Shown piece after piece: positions 26,703-36,400 of a DNA stretch of 64,000 bases (the first letter of the stretch is position 1; the number at the start of each line of letters is the position of its first letter). Below the pieces are notes generated by a model, which saw only the letters and a program-made list of their open reading frames with translations, made no database searches and had not been told where the DNA came from. The DNA is from Gloeocapsa sp. UFS-A4-WI-NPMV-4B04 (GTDB lineage Bacteria > Cyanobacteriota > Cyanobacteriia > Cyanobacteriales > Chroococcidiopsidaceae), in the NCBI GenBank assembly GCA_019359535.1, contig JAHHHE010000001.1, positions 1-64,000 of the forward strand, read 5' to 3'. A program made the position numbers and the translations under genes.

Positions 26703-28808
26703 TTAGAATTTCTGGCGTGCAGCTAGATGGGCGGAGATTTCCTGGCGCGATCGCCAGACATCTCTCAACTTTTGATTGGCAAACAGTTTCAATTGATCGG
26801 TTTGATGAGGTGAGTTTGGCTGAGTTGAATTACCGTAGCTAGTAAGCACCTTTGCCTTCACAGGATTAGAGAACTCAACTGCGGCAACGAAAGAATCGCC
26901 ACCGATGGTTTGAAAACGTCCCTCTGCGGTTGGTGCAAACCAGAGAGAACGAAAAACACCGAGCGGGTCTTCAGCTCCATTGGCAGGCAAATCTACATCT
27001 CCGTAATGAATGCGAAAAACCTTGCCCCACTCAACATCCAAATCACCGTAGGCTGCTTCAACTTTGGTAGCGGCGGTTTCCAAGGCGGCGATCGCTTTTG
27101 CCGGATCAGCGATACCATCCGGTGTTGTTAGCGGTGCTGCGGGATTCCAATCAGTCGCAAAAATGTGGGTTAAATCTACAGCTTCCGCCCAAGCAGCAAA
27201 CAGCACTGCCCCTCGGCTATCGGGGTTAGTCTGCCGATCCCACTTTGCTAACACATCGGCAGATCTACGAGTCAAGGGGCTTCCCTTGCGTGCTAGGGGA
27301 ATTAAATCATCCAAAAGCCGATCTGCCAGTTCCATGCGCGTGGAATATTTGTACTTGACCAGCTCGTCAAAAGAGATTTTTGCGTCTTTACTTAGCATCT
27401 GCGCGGCTCGTTGGGCGCGGAAATTCATTGAGTCACGCGGAGCCATATAAGTAGGGTAATCTGAGGGATTGAGAGCTAACGGTACAGTTGTTGTCCAAGG
27501 TGGGTCGTTGGCGTTCTGTAACCAGCCGCTAGGAGGGTCAAGGACACGCGGCAGATCCTGATAAGGATGGGTCTTTGTCCACAATGTTTTAGAAGTATCA
27601 CCCGGAATTGTGTCTGTCCAGTCTTCAAAGTTCCCCTGGGAGCGAACGGGAACTTGACCGTTAAACAAGTGCATAATATGCCCTTGGCGATCGGCATAGA
27701 TAACCGTGAACATGGGGATTTGCAAGCGCTTGAGTGCAGTTTCAAACTGGTTGAATGCAGTTGCCCGTGCCATATCCCACCACTGTTCTAACCCCCTTGG
27801 CTGGTCAAGCCCCACTACCCGAATCGCGATCGCTGTATTATCTTGCTGCGATACTATGGGACCGTGAATCGAGCGCCGCACCACTAGAGGTTCTTCCCGC
27901 AGTGTACCATCCGCCTGCTTGACCTTCAGAATTTGCTTTTGAGTTTCAAAAGCTTTAATTTGACCATCCCAGCGATAGCCGCCTTTTGCCAGTTTGAGTT
28001 CGTAAGCATCCCAGCCATCATGGGTATTAACAGTGTGAGTCCAACCGAGAAAGTCATTAAAGGCTATTTCTAGAACCGGAGTACCAACCAGGGTAGCGCC
28101 ATAGGCATCAATTCCGGGTGCAGTTAATTGCGCTTCATACCAGAGAAACAGATCCGACCAGTAGAGGTGGGGATTTGCTAATAGTAAGGTTTTGCCACTA
28201 GCAGAACGAGTAGGTGCGATCGCCCAACCATTTGAACCTGGAGAGTGCGCTTCCTTACTCACTCCCGCCACTTGCTGGGGGTCAACGATAAACGTGAAAT
28301 TCAGTACGCGCTGCCCGTGTGCTAAAACATCTACTGCTGTAATTGGTAGAACTACCTTCACTTGATCATCAATTAAATCTGGATGTTCTTGGGCATAGCG
28401 ATTAATTCCCGCCGCAAACGCATCTAGATAGCTACGAAAGCTTGGACTCTGAGCTTTGTACCATTCCTGAGCGCGTGTCGGAATGCCCATTGTTCGCACC
28501 CAGCGATCAGATTCTAGGTAATCTTTACCCCAATATTCTGCTGCCTGTCCGCGTGCCTGACCATAGAGACGTAATAGCAAATTGCCATGACTTTGCATCT
28601 GCGCCCAACCAAAAGCTTGAAACAAACTTTTAGAGTCTTTGGCGTAGACGTGAGGAACACCATAGGTATCCCAGAGAATTTCCGTGCTTTTGACAGCAGC
28701 AGGGCTAGAGATGCCGACGAGCAAAGCAAAGGTAAAACTTAGTAGCAACCCAAAAAGTAGGAGCGATCGCCTTTTCAGACGAGCTAAAGGTAATTCAGTA
28801 GAGAACAT
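26703..28808 (-). CDS. Penicillin-acylase-family Ntn hydrolase, exported
   Basis: The 701-residue enzyme belongs to the Ntn-hydrolase penicillin/acyl-homoserine-lactone acylase family. Residues 12-36 form a hydrophobic export signal. The chain shows the alpha-subunit opening TEILWDTYGVPHVYAKD and then the autocleavage site PG|SNGWAIAPTRS. Ser192 becomes the N-terminal nucleophile of the beta subunit. A conserved FNDFLGWTHTVN oxyanion block and a later GDSF segment follow. Such enzymes remove acyl chains from amides. PvdQ, a relative, trims the fatty acid from pyoverdine precursors in the periplasm. Last gene of the minus-strand NRPS array, 35 bases after the PPTase gene. Other roles, such as quorum-signal degradation, remain possible. 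Confidence 0.85.
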   Translation of the reverse strand: MFSTELPLARLKRRSLLLFGLLLSFTFALLVGISSPAAVKSTEILWDTYGVPHVYAKDSKSLFQAFGWAQMQSHGNLLLRLYGQARGQAAEYWGKDYLESDRWVRTMGIPTRAQEWYKAQSPSFRSYLDAFAAGINRYAQEHPDLIDDQVKVVLPITAVDVLAHGQRVLNFTFIVDPQQVAGVSKEAHSPGSNGWAIAPTRSASGKTLLLANPHLYWSDLFLWYEAQLTAPGIDAYGATLVGTPVLEIAFNDFLGWTHTVNTHDGWDAYELKLAKGGYRWDGQIKAFETQKQILKVKQADGTLREEPLVVRRSIHGPIVSQQDNTAIAIRVVGLDQPRGLEQWWDMARATAFNQFETALKRLQIPMFTVIYADRQGHIMHLFNGQVPVRSQGNFEDWTDTIPGDTSKTLWTKTHPYQDLPRVLDPPSGWLQNANDPPWTTTVPLALNPSDYPTYMAPRDSMNFRAQRAAQMLSKDAKISFDELVKYKYSTRMELADRLLDDLIPLARKGSPLTRRSADVLAKWDRQTNPDSRGAVLFAAWAEAVDLTHIFATDWNPAAPLTTPDGIADPAKAIAALETAATKVEAAYGDLDVEWGKVFRIHYGDVDLPANGAEDPLGVFRSLWFAPTAEGRFQTIGGDSFVAAVEFSNPVKAKVLTSYGNSTQPNSPHQTDQLKLFANQKLRDVWRSRQEISAHLAARQKF

Positions 28809-28843
28809 TACGTTTTCAGCAGATTTGTAGTGAAGCTTGTTAT

Positions 28844-29593
28844 TTACTCAGTGACCCACTGCCAACATTTGAGCTGCCAACCACCGCCTTCTACAGCAAG
28901 AGCCGCTACATAGTCAGGGTCAGGGATTAACTCCTGTAGCGACCAACGGCAAGCTGCTTGGTGATTTCCGCCGATACTCAACAGCATTGCTGGTTCTTTT
29001 GGGATCACAGAAACATCAAATTGGTTTAAGGGGAGTGAAAGACCCTTACCCGTTGCCTTGATATATGCTTCCTTGCGAGTCCAGCAAGTGAAAAATGCCT
29101 TGTGCTTCATATCTAGGGGAAGTGTACGCAATACAGCATTCTCTTGGGGCGAAAAGAATCGTTCAGCAATTTCTTCACAGGGAAAACCAGTGCGGATGTA
29201 TTCAAGGTCAACACCAAGATTGCGATTTTGAGTTACTGCGTAGAGAGCAAGTTCATGCGAGTGAGACAAGTTAAAGCAAAGTGGCTCTCTGTTATAGGCT
29301 TCGCTCAGTGCTGGCTTGCCATACTGGTTGTAAACAAATTGCAAAGAACTGGGTTTCTTGCATAAGTAAAAGCTGAGAATCGCTCTGAGTAGACCACGAG
29401 CAACAATGAAGCGATCGCGGTCTTTCGGAAAGTGATAACGTTCAGCCCTTTGCTGTTCTTCTACACAGAGAGTCCGCAGTAAACTCTGGATACTAGATGC
29501 CTGTAGGTCTAGAGAAGCACGCCAAACATGAACCTCATCCCTGTGCAATTTGAGAGTTTTAGGAGGGGAAGACCACACATCAGTAGCAGTCAT
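28844..29593 (-). CDS. Sfp-type 4'-phosphopantetheinyl transferase
   Basis: The 249-residue enzyme moves phosphopantetheine from CoA onto carrier-domain serines, activating NRPS and PKS proteins. The Sfp/HetI motifs are all present: YNQYGKPAL and LCFNLSHSHELALYAV, the Mg2+-binding GVDLEYI with its two acidic residues, and FFTCWTRKEAYIKATGKGL. It starts at ATG 29593, inside the thioesterase gene, overlapping it by 14 bases, so translation is coupled. It is the dedicated activator for the many carrier domains of this locus, although a genome may also hold a general one. Confidence 0.93.
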   Translation of the reverse strand: MTATDVWSSPPKTLKLHRDEVHVWRASLDLQASSIQSLLRTLCVEEQQRAERYHFPKDRDRFIVARGLLRAILSFYLCKKPSSLQFVYNQYGKPALSEAYNREPLCFNLSHSHELALYAVTQNRNLGVDLEYIRTGFPCEEIAERFFSPQENAVLRTLPLDMKHKAFFTCWTRKEAYIKATGKGLSLPLNQFDVSVIPKEPAMLLSIGGNHQAACRWSLQELIPDPDYVAALAVEGGGWQLKCWQWVTE

Positions 29594-30374
29594 AGATGCT
29601 GTTTGCCAGTGATTGTGCCTGCGCTAGCTGATGTAGCTCTTGGGCAAGACTTTGCAGCAGCAGCGACTGGGCGGAGTGCAAAAAGAAATGGTTGCCAGGA
29701 AGCAGCTGTAATGAAAAGGAAGCACTCGTCTGGTTAGCCCAAGCTTCCAGGTGATCATAGCTCACCTCTACATCCTGCAAGCCACCAAATGTTGTCATCG
29801 GACACTCAAGTGCAGGCTCGTTAGTATAAACGTAGGTCTCATTAACTGCAAAATCCGCTTTGAGAATAGGAATGAGCAGTTGCATGAGTTCTGCGTTTTC
29901 TAGTACCGCCTGAGGCGTACCGTTGAGACGGCGCAGTTCCTCCAGAAACGCAGGTTCTGGCAGGGTGTGGATAGGTGGTTCTAAATTAGGAATCTGAGGC
30001 GCACGGCGACCGGATACAAAAAGGTGCAATGGTAGTAGACCATACTTTCTCCGGAGGAGACGGGTAAGCTCAAAGCTGACTAAGGCTCCCATGCTGTGAC
30101 CGAAAAAGGCAAACGGTTTGTCCAAGTATGGCAGCAGGGCTTGAGCGATCGCCTGGACAAGAGGCAAAACTCTAGTAAATGGAGTTAATCTGATTCCCCA
30201 TCCGCGTCCTGGGAGTTCGACGGGACAAACCTCGATAGTTGTCGGTAGGTCATCTGACCACCTGCGAAAGCTCGCCGCCCCACCACCTGCATAAGGAAAG
30301 CAGAACAGACGCAAATTCGCCTGAGGATTAGGTTTGGGGCATACAACCCAGGAGTAAGTTTGTGTGGTTGTCAT
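29580..30374 (-). CDS. Type II thioesterase (editing thioesterase)
   Basis: An alpha/beta hydrolase of 264 residues from ATG 30374 (an in-frame TTG at 30392 is possible). The catalytic serine is Ser94 in FFGHSMGALVSFEL, and GNHFFLHS near the C-terminus supplies the histidine. The opening LFCFPYAGGGAASFRRW is characteristic of RifR/GrsT-type external thioesterases, which clear misacylated or mis-primed carrier domains from NRPS and PKS lines. Six NRPS genes and one PKS gene lie upstream in the same direction. It does not replace a terminal thioesterase: product release here is assigned to the R domain. Confidence 0.92.
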   Translation of the reverse strand: MTTTQTYSWVVCPKPNPQANLRLFCFPYAGGGAASFRRWSDDLPTTIEVCPVELPGRGWGIRLTPFTRVLPLVQAIAQALLPYLDKPFAFFGHSMGALVSFELTRLLRRKYGLLPLHLFVSGRRAPQIPNLEPPIHTLPEPAFLEELRRLNGTPQAVLENAELMQLLIPILKADFAVNETYVYTNEPALECPMTTFGGLQDVEVSYDHLEAWANQTSASFSLQLLPGNHFFLHSAQSLLLQSLAQELHQLAQAQSLANSIYDCY

Positions 30375-30397
30375 TTGTTGTAGCAATACCAAGATCC

Positions 30398-30619
30398 CTA
30401 AATCCGAGCAGATGCCTCCATTTGCTGCCGCAGACTGAGAGGTCTCATGTCAGTCCATACTTCTTTGATATAGGCTAGGCATTCTGATTTGGGACCGCTT
30501 TTGCCTACGTCCTTCCAACCCAAGGGGTTCTCTTGATGGGCTGACCAGATAGAATATTGCTCTTCATGATTCACTACAACTTTGTAAATTGTCGTGTCTT
30601 CTTTATCATCTTGATTCAT
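30398..30619 (-). CDS. MbtH-like NRPS adenylation partner
   Basis: A 73-residue MbtH-fold protein that stabilises and activates adenylation domains. Family residues are intact: the NHEEQYSIW segment, [22 protein letters not shown] and [12 protein letters not shown] strong AAGGAGCT ribosome site precedes the ATG on the minus strand. It sits directly before the thioesterase in an array of NRPS genes, which is its usual place in siderophore loci. Some adenylation domains of this array probably depend on it. Confidence 0.95.
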   Translation of the reverse strand: MNQDDKEDTTIYKVVVNHEEQYSIWSAHQENPLGWKDVGKSGPKSECLAYIKEVWTDMRPLSLRQQMEASARI

Positions 30620-30979
30620 TTTTAGCTCCTTTTAATTCATTAGTTTTGATTGGCACAATTCAAGGAAATCAGACATATTTATCCTTTAAAAAATTACATC
30701 TGAAAACATCAAGCAAACCTAAATAAAAACACTGGTTGTCTTGCATTAATACTTTATAAGCCATGTTGAATAAAGCAAACATCTGGCTATATCCTTCGCT
30801 GCTCTCGGCTTTCTTTCTAATAAAATTTATAGTTTTTTATCCCATAACTATGTTTTCCTTTCTCTAAGTATTTGCTGTAACTTCTATAAATTCATAATAC
30901 TAAAATTTCAACTCCTAATACATTTCTCCAAAAACATCTTCATTTATAGTTACATATTTTGCTATTTATGACAGACAAA
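30620..30979. other. AT-rich gap between methyltransferase and MbtH genes
   Basis: This 360-base gap contains no gene beyond the MbtH ribosome site at its left edge. It is very AT-rich. It is the largest gap on the minus-strand array and may hold an internal promoter for the small-gene block from MbtH to the acylase. I could not identify a clear one. Confidence 0.5.
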
Positions 30980-31708
30980 TTAAACTGTACCAGCTTCTCC
31001 AGTTTCTGCAAAATCATGTTCTGTATTGTAAACATTAATTTCTCCAAAACCTACCTTTTTTAGAGCTAATAAAACTTCTTCGTTGGAATAGCCTCTTACC
31101 AGCCAAGTGTTGTCTAAACGCTGCCAGTTTTTATTCATTAATTGAAATATAGTAATATTAATTTCACCTATTTTCTCTTCTAAATCATAACTCCGTTTTA
31201 ATGCCCAAGCATAGTCATCTTTGATATCGCCAAGCATAGAATTATTCCAACTTGACTGATACCGTTGTTCCAAACTTAAGTCAAACATAAATAAGCCATT
31301 TGCTAACAATGACTCATATACATTTTGAAATACACAAAGCAATTCTTCAAGTTTTATAACATGGTTGAGACCATAATTTGTTGAAACAACTGCATGAAAA
31401 GTAGATAGCAATTTAAAAAACCGTGCGTCATCAAAAATAAATTCACTATCAGTTGCGTTTTCGCGGGCATAACGTAGCATCTCTGCTGAGTTATCAATTC
31501 CAGTTACTTGATACCCTTTTTTTTGAAGTTTTTGTGCTAAATGCCCTGCTCCACAACAAAGAGCAAGAATATGGGCTTTTTCTGGAAGATATTGTAGTAT
31601 TAGTTGTTCTATATCTGGCAACACAGATTCACTAACTTGTGGTCCCCAAGACTCGTTAACTATCCGAGCAAAAGTATCATATCCTGAATAGCAATTTTCT
31701 ACTGGCAT
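30980..31708 (-). CDS. SAM-dependent class I methyltransferase
   Basis: A 242-residue class I methyltransferase. Motif I is HILALCCGAGHLAQKL, followed by the acidic residue after strand 2 (GIDNSAEML), the DDARFF segment and motif with STNYGLNHV. Small stand-alone enzymes of this type N-, O- or C-methylate small molecules. In this array it could tailor the siderophore, for example on an amine or hydroxyl. The nearest upstream gene on the same strand is the aminotransferase, 193 bases away. Methylation of the new terminal amine is one possible job, with nothing in the sequence to prove it. Confidence 0.85.
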   Translation of the reverse strand: MPVENCYSGYDTFARIVNESWGPQVSESVLPDIEQLILQYLPEKAHILALCCGAGHLAQKLQKKGYQVTGIDNSAEMLRYARENATDSEFIFDDARFFKLLSTFHAVVSTNYGLNHVIKLEELLCVFQNVYESLLANGLFMFDLSLEQRYQSSWNNSMLGDIKDDYAWALKRSYDLEEKIGEINITIFQLMNKNWQRLDNTWLVRGYSNEEVLLALKKVGFGEINVYNTEHDFAETGEAGTV

Positions 31709-31901
31709 AAAACGTTTCCTGTAAATTTAGGTGAAGTTCTATAATTAAGTATCTGAGGCAAAATGAATAAAAGAAATTTGCTCTGTTGTGCTGCTTAAAT
31801 TAAAGTTATTTTTCGCCTTTAGTTGTCTGCGTATTTAAAGAAAACGATTTAGTTCATTATCAAGTGCAACTATTTTTATAAGTAGCTAAGTTGCAAAATA
31901 A

Positions 31902-33332
31902 CTAAGCAAGAAAACCTCCTTCTCGCAGTTCCTCTATGCTATCTTTAACAGCCCAAACCATATAATCAATATCTTCCTCTGTATGAGCTGTAGATAAAAA
32001 TCCTCCATCTCCTCGCAGGATAATTCCTCTATCAAGTAGGTGATAGTATAACAAGTCCAAACCACCAACAGATGGAGAATTTTCTACTGATGCAGTTCCT
32101 GAAGATGCAGAGCCAAAAAGTGAACCAAAATTCACCATTTCAATAGGTAATTTTTCTTTTTGAAAGTAAGTATTTAAAGTTTCAACAAACTGTGAGGTAT
32201 GTTGATTCAACTGTTCTTGAAGGGCAGCGCCCTGAGTTTTTAAATGCTTAAGTACAGCCCGTGCAGCAGCAATAGCTAGTGGATGTTTGCAGAAAGTACC
32301 TGCAAAAAAAGTCTTTTCTGCTTGAGGAGAAGATGAATCTCCATAATTCCATATACCGCCGTCAATTCTATCCATGTAGATAGCCTTACCAGCGATAATC
32401 CCAATTGGCATTCCACCACCAATAATCTTTCCATAAGTTGCGATGTCGGCTTCAATGTCAAACCATGCCTGCGCTCCGCCTGGATGAATGCGGAAGCCGC
32501 TCACCATTTCATCAAAGATTAATGCTATTTTTAATTCTTTTGTTAATTGCCTTAGCTGCTGAAGAAATGCTTTGGGTTGTAACTCAATTCTGCGGCTTTG
32601 GACAGGTTCGACCAAAACAGCAGCTAATTCATTTTTATGATATGCGATCGCCTCTAATGATTTAACATCACCATAATCTAATACTAAAACATCTGCCACA
32701 AAATTCGGTGGCACTCCGGGAGCAATTGGCACTGAATTAAAATTTTCATCTGCTATTTTTCCTTTAGCTAACGTTCCATCAAAATGACCATGATAAGAAC
32801 CTGAAAACATCACAATTTTATTACGACCTGTTGCTGTTCGCGCCAAGCGGATAGCGGTCATTACTGCTTCTGTACCTGTATTGCTAAAGGCTACCCGCTC
32901 CATTTTTGTTAGTTCACAAATTAACTCAGCGACTTCACCAACAAACTCTGATTGAGTACCGATTTGGATACCTTTTTCTAGTTGCTCTGCTAAAGCTTGT
33001 TTGACAAAAGCTGGATTGTGACCAAAGAGATTTACGCCAAATCCCATGCTGACATCTATATATTCGTTGCCATCAACATCCCAAATCTTGGAACCTAAAG
33101 AGCGTTGAGCAACAATCGGATAAAACATTTCTTTGAGGAGAAAATTGAAGTCTACTAAGCTCTTGTTATCAGCTAGAAATGGACGATAGGTTTGGGCAAT
33201 TTGTTTTGATGTTTTTGTGCGCTGGTTGTGGCGTGTAATCAATTTTTCTAGATACTGTTGCTGAAGAGATTGTGTGTCGGGTAGTACAGTAGTTTGAGTA
33301 GGTTGTTGGTAGTTAGATTTATTGATGTTCAT
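31902..33332 (-). CDS. Class III aminotransferase (glutamate-1-semialdehyde aminotransferase-like)
   Basis: A PLP enzyme of about 476 residues from ATG 33332. A longer in-frame start at 33386 lies inside a dispersed repeat and is unlikely. It shows WDVDGNEYIDVSMGFGVNLFGHNP, the SNTGTEAVMTAIRLAR cofactor loop, LIFDEMVSGFR with the PLP-contacting aspartate, and the Schiff-base lysine in YGKIIGGGMPIG. The TFFAGTFCKHPLAIAAA stretch resembles aminotransferase domains built into PKS-NRPS lines such as those for iturin and microcystin. MxcL of the myxochelin pathway aminates the aldehyde left by a reductive R domain. The neighbouring NRPS6 ends in such an R domain, so the same reaction is likely here. 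Action on a beta-keto group is the alternative. Confidence 0.87.
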   Translation of the reverse strand: MNINKSNYQQPTQTTVLPDTQSLQQQYLEKLITRHNQRTKTSKQIAQTYRPFLADNKSLVDFNFLLKEMFYPIVAQRSLGSKIWDVDGNEYIDVSMGFGVNLFGHNPAFVKQALAEQLEKGIQIGTQSEFVGEVAELICELTKMERVAFSNTGTEAVMTAIRLARTATGRNKIVMFSGSYHGHFDGTLAKGKIADENFNSVPIAPGVPPNFVADVLVLDYGDVKSLEAIAYHKNELAAVLVEPVQSRRIELQPKAFLQQLRQLTKELKIALIFDEMVSGFRIHPGGAQAWFDIEADIATYGKIIGGGMPIGIIAGKAIYMDRIDGGIWNYGDSSSPQAEKTFFAGTFCKHPLAIAAARAVLKHLKTQGAALQEQLNQHTSQFVETLNTYFQKEKLPIEMVNFGSLFGSASSGTASVENSPSVGGLDLLYYHLLDRGIILRGDGGFLSTAHTEEDIDYMVWAVKDSIEELREGGFLA

Positions 33333-33373
33333 AAAATTTGGCTCTCGATTAATTTGATGGAGTTTAGGTTTTG

Positions 33374-33408
33374 GAAATCCCCCCAACCCCCATTAAAAAG
33401 GGGGATAT
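33374..33408. repeat. C/G-run palindromic repeat element
   Basis: CCCCCCAACCCCCATTAAAAAGGGGG forms a C-run / G-run palindrome like the one at 3361-3395. It fills the spacer between NRPS6 and the aminotransferase and supplies a false in-frame start to the latter. Confidence 0.6.
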
Positions 33409-33425
33409 GTACGCAAGCCTGATGA

Positions 33426-36400
33426 TCAGCAAGGTATTTGCTGTGGCTGTGGGGGATTGAGAAAGTTTTTGTTGATGAGGTAGGAAAGATAGGTATGCAG
33501 TAGGCGATCGCTTATTTGCGGACAAGTGATGCCAGTATTTGCTAGTCCAGTAAGTGTATTTTGACAGTCGAACGCGATGCCAGCTTCGCTGGCTTGCCGC
33601 TTACGGCTCGCACTGGTGTTTGATTGTTGAGAGTCACTTGCTGCAAAAAACGGTACAAGTGGATATAAAGGGTGTTCTGGAAAATTCCTCGCTATATTCA
33701 GTAGTTCTGTTCGCCACTGTTCGTAGGAAATGCGTTCAATTGGATAACCTAATGAGCGAATCGCGTCAATCAGCACGTTGGCATTGAGAGGGCGAGGATT
33801 AACTAAATGAAAGGCTTTTCCTAAAGATTCTTGCTGCTTTGATAAATGGATAATCGCTTGGCTAACATAGTCTACAGGAACGAGATCGAAGTTGGTATTT
33901 CCTGCGGGGGCTGCTCCTAGTTGGATACAGCCGATGATTAGTCTGTACAAAAAGTCATTTTGATTAAAGACACCAGTTTGACTATGACCTGATATGCGTC
34001 CTGGTCTATAAATAGATACTGGAAGTCCGCGATCGCCAGCAATTGTAATTAACTTCTCAGCTACCCATTTACTCTGCACGTAGCCATTAGCATCTATCGG
34101 ACTATGCTCAAGACTGTCTTGTTCTCGTAGCTTACCTTCAGCACTATTAGAGCTAGAGAAAACGCTAGTAGTAGAGATGAAATGCACTGGTTTGAGTTTA
34201 ATTTGACTGGCTAATCTGAGGATTTCCTGCGTTCCCAGCACATTAGCTGCCTTGAGTGTAGAGTAGCTGGAAGTATGATGAACCCAAGCACCATTGTGAT
34301 AAATGGCCTCAATTTTACTGGCTAGGAAGTGAAATTGCTCCTGGGACAGGCCTAAAAGCGGCTGAGATAAATCGCCCACAACTGGAATAATCCGGTGGCT
34401 GAAAGATTCTTGCCAAACTAGATAAGATTCTAGGCTGCTTTGAAGCTTGTTTTTAGCTGATTCGATATTGAGAGAGCGCACTAAGCAGTAAATATCAGCA
34501 GTAGTTTGTTGGAGGAGTTCGGAGAGTAAAAAAGCTCCTAGAAAACCTGTTGCTCCAGTCAGTAAGATTGCATTATCAAGGCAGGAGGCTGAAGGCTGAA
34601 GGCTGAAGGTATCGGGGCGAATTGTGGGATCTAAGACAACTTCAGCACCCAAATCTAGGGAGGTTTCTCTGTCAAATTGAGTGTCTTTCCGTCCAGCTAG
34701 CTCTATTTTCTCAGCTAGCTCTGCTACAGTAGACGATGCAAATAAACTGCTTAAAGACAAGTCCACCTGAAAAGCGTCTCTTACTTGGACAAGCAACTGA
34801 GTTAGCAGTAAAGAATGTCCTCCTAATTCAAAGAAGTTATCGTAAATACCTACCTGTTTCAGTCCAAGGACTTTTGCCCAAATCTCAGTTAGTTGTTTCT
34901 CTGCTGCGGTACGAGGTGCTATATAACCTGCTTCTAGTCCAGAATGAGTGCGATCAGGTGCTGGCAATGAGCTACGATCTACCTTACCGTTTGGCGTTAG
35001 TGGTAGAGCTTGTAGGATCACAAAGGCTGAGGGAATCATGTACTCAGGCAGTTTCGTTTGCAGAAAGCTACGTATAGCACCAACATCAAGTGCTGACTGC
35101 CGATTTAACACTAAATAAGCCACTAGGCGTTGGTCGCCAGGTACATCCTCTCGCACGATCGCGGAGGCTTGTCGTATACCTGGGTGTTGATTCAGTAATG
35201 CTGCAATTTCTCCTAGTTCAACCCGGAAGCCGCGAATTTTTACCTGATCGTCAACTCGTCCCAAAAACTCAATGTTCCCATCCGGTAGATAGCGGGCGAT
35301 GTCCCCAGTTTTGTATAACCGCGGTCCATCTTCAAAAGGGTTGTTGATGAATCGCTCTGCTGTTAGCTCAGGTCGATGCAGATACGCACGAGCCAATCCA
35401 GCGCCACTGATGTACAATTCACCTGGTACGCCAATGGGTACGAGGCGTAGCTGCTGATCTAGCACATAGACTTGGGTATTGGCTAGGGGACGACCGAGGG
35501 GGACTGTTGCTGCATGACTAAGCTGATCAACGCAGTAAGTTAGTACGCCTACGGTGGTTTCAGTGGGTCCGTAATGATTGAGAATTTGGCATGGAGACTG
35601 CTGTTGGATCTGGTGGATCAACTCCCAACTAGCGGCTTCACCACCAAGAACTAGGCGCTGGCGGGGGAGAATAGCTGATGAACTTGCTAGCAAAGTGGCG
35701 AGGTGGGAAGGAACAATTTTGAGACAGTCGATCGGATGGCGATCGCAGTAATCCGCTAGTGCTGCTGGATCTGATGCCCGTTCTGAGGAGATAATATGGA
35801 GGCATCCCCCTGTACACAAGGCGGGAAAGATCGCAGTATTGCCTAAGTCTGCGGCAAAGGTGGAAACTGTCGCATAGCTAGCACCTGCTGGTAAATTCAG
35901 TTTCTCTAAAATTCCGTACAGGTAATTCAGCAGTTGTCGATGCTCAACGGCGACTCCCTTGGGTTCACCTGTAGAACCGGAAGTAAACAGCACATAAACT
36001 AAATTCTCACTTGTGACTTGGCTAGTTGGATTCGCCTTACTTTTCTGAGCAATGACTTCCGAGTGATCCAAGCACACTACTTGTGTTGCTGAGTTGGGGA
36101 CTGTCTCAACCAGCGATTGTTGTGTTAAGAGGACTCGTGCTTGAGTATCTTGTAGCCGGAAGCTTAAACCCTCTGTTGGTAAGGCTGGATCTATGGGGAG
36201 ATATGCTCCGCCAGCTTTAAGAATACCAAGCATAGCAATGATTATTTCTAGCGATCGCTCTAAATCAATCCCTACCAGTTCTTCTGCACCAACTCCCAAA
36301 TCTTGCAGGTAGTGAGCTAGTTGATTCGCCCTTGTGTTGAGTTCGCGGTAGGTTAAATGTTGGTCTTCAAATACAACAGCAATATTGTGCGGTGTTTGCT

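Noticed and set aside
26910..27791. Several open frames on the plus strand inside the acylase gene
   Set aside because: The acylase frame has the signal peptide and Ntn motifs; the others have no family features and are shadows.
30620..30979. Fur-box considered upstream of MbtH and of the FecCD operon
   Set aside because: The AT-rich sequence gives partial matches everywhere, and no palindrome of the GATAATGATAATCATTATC type was convincing.
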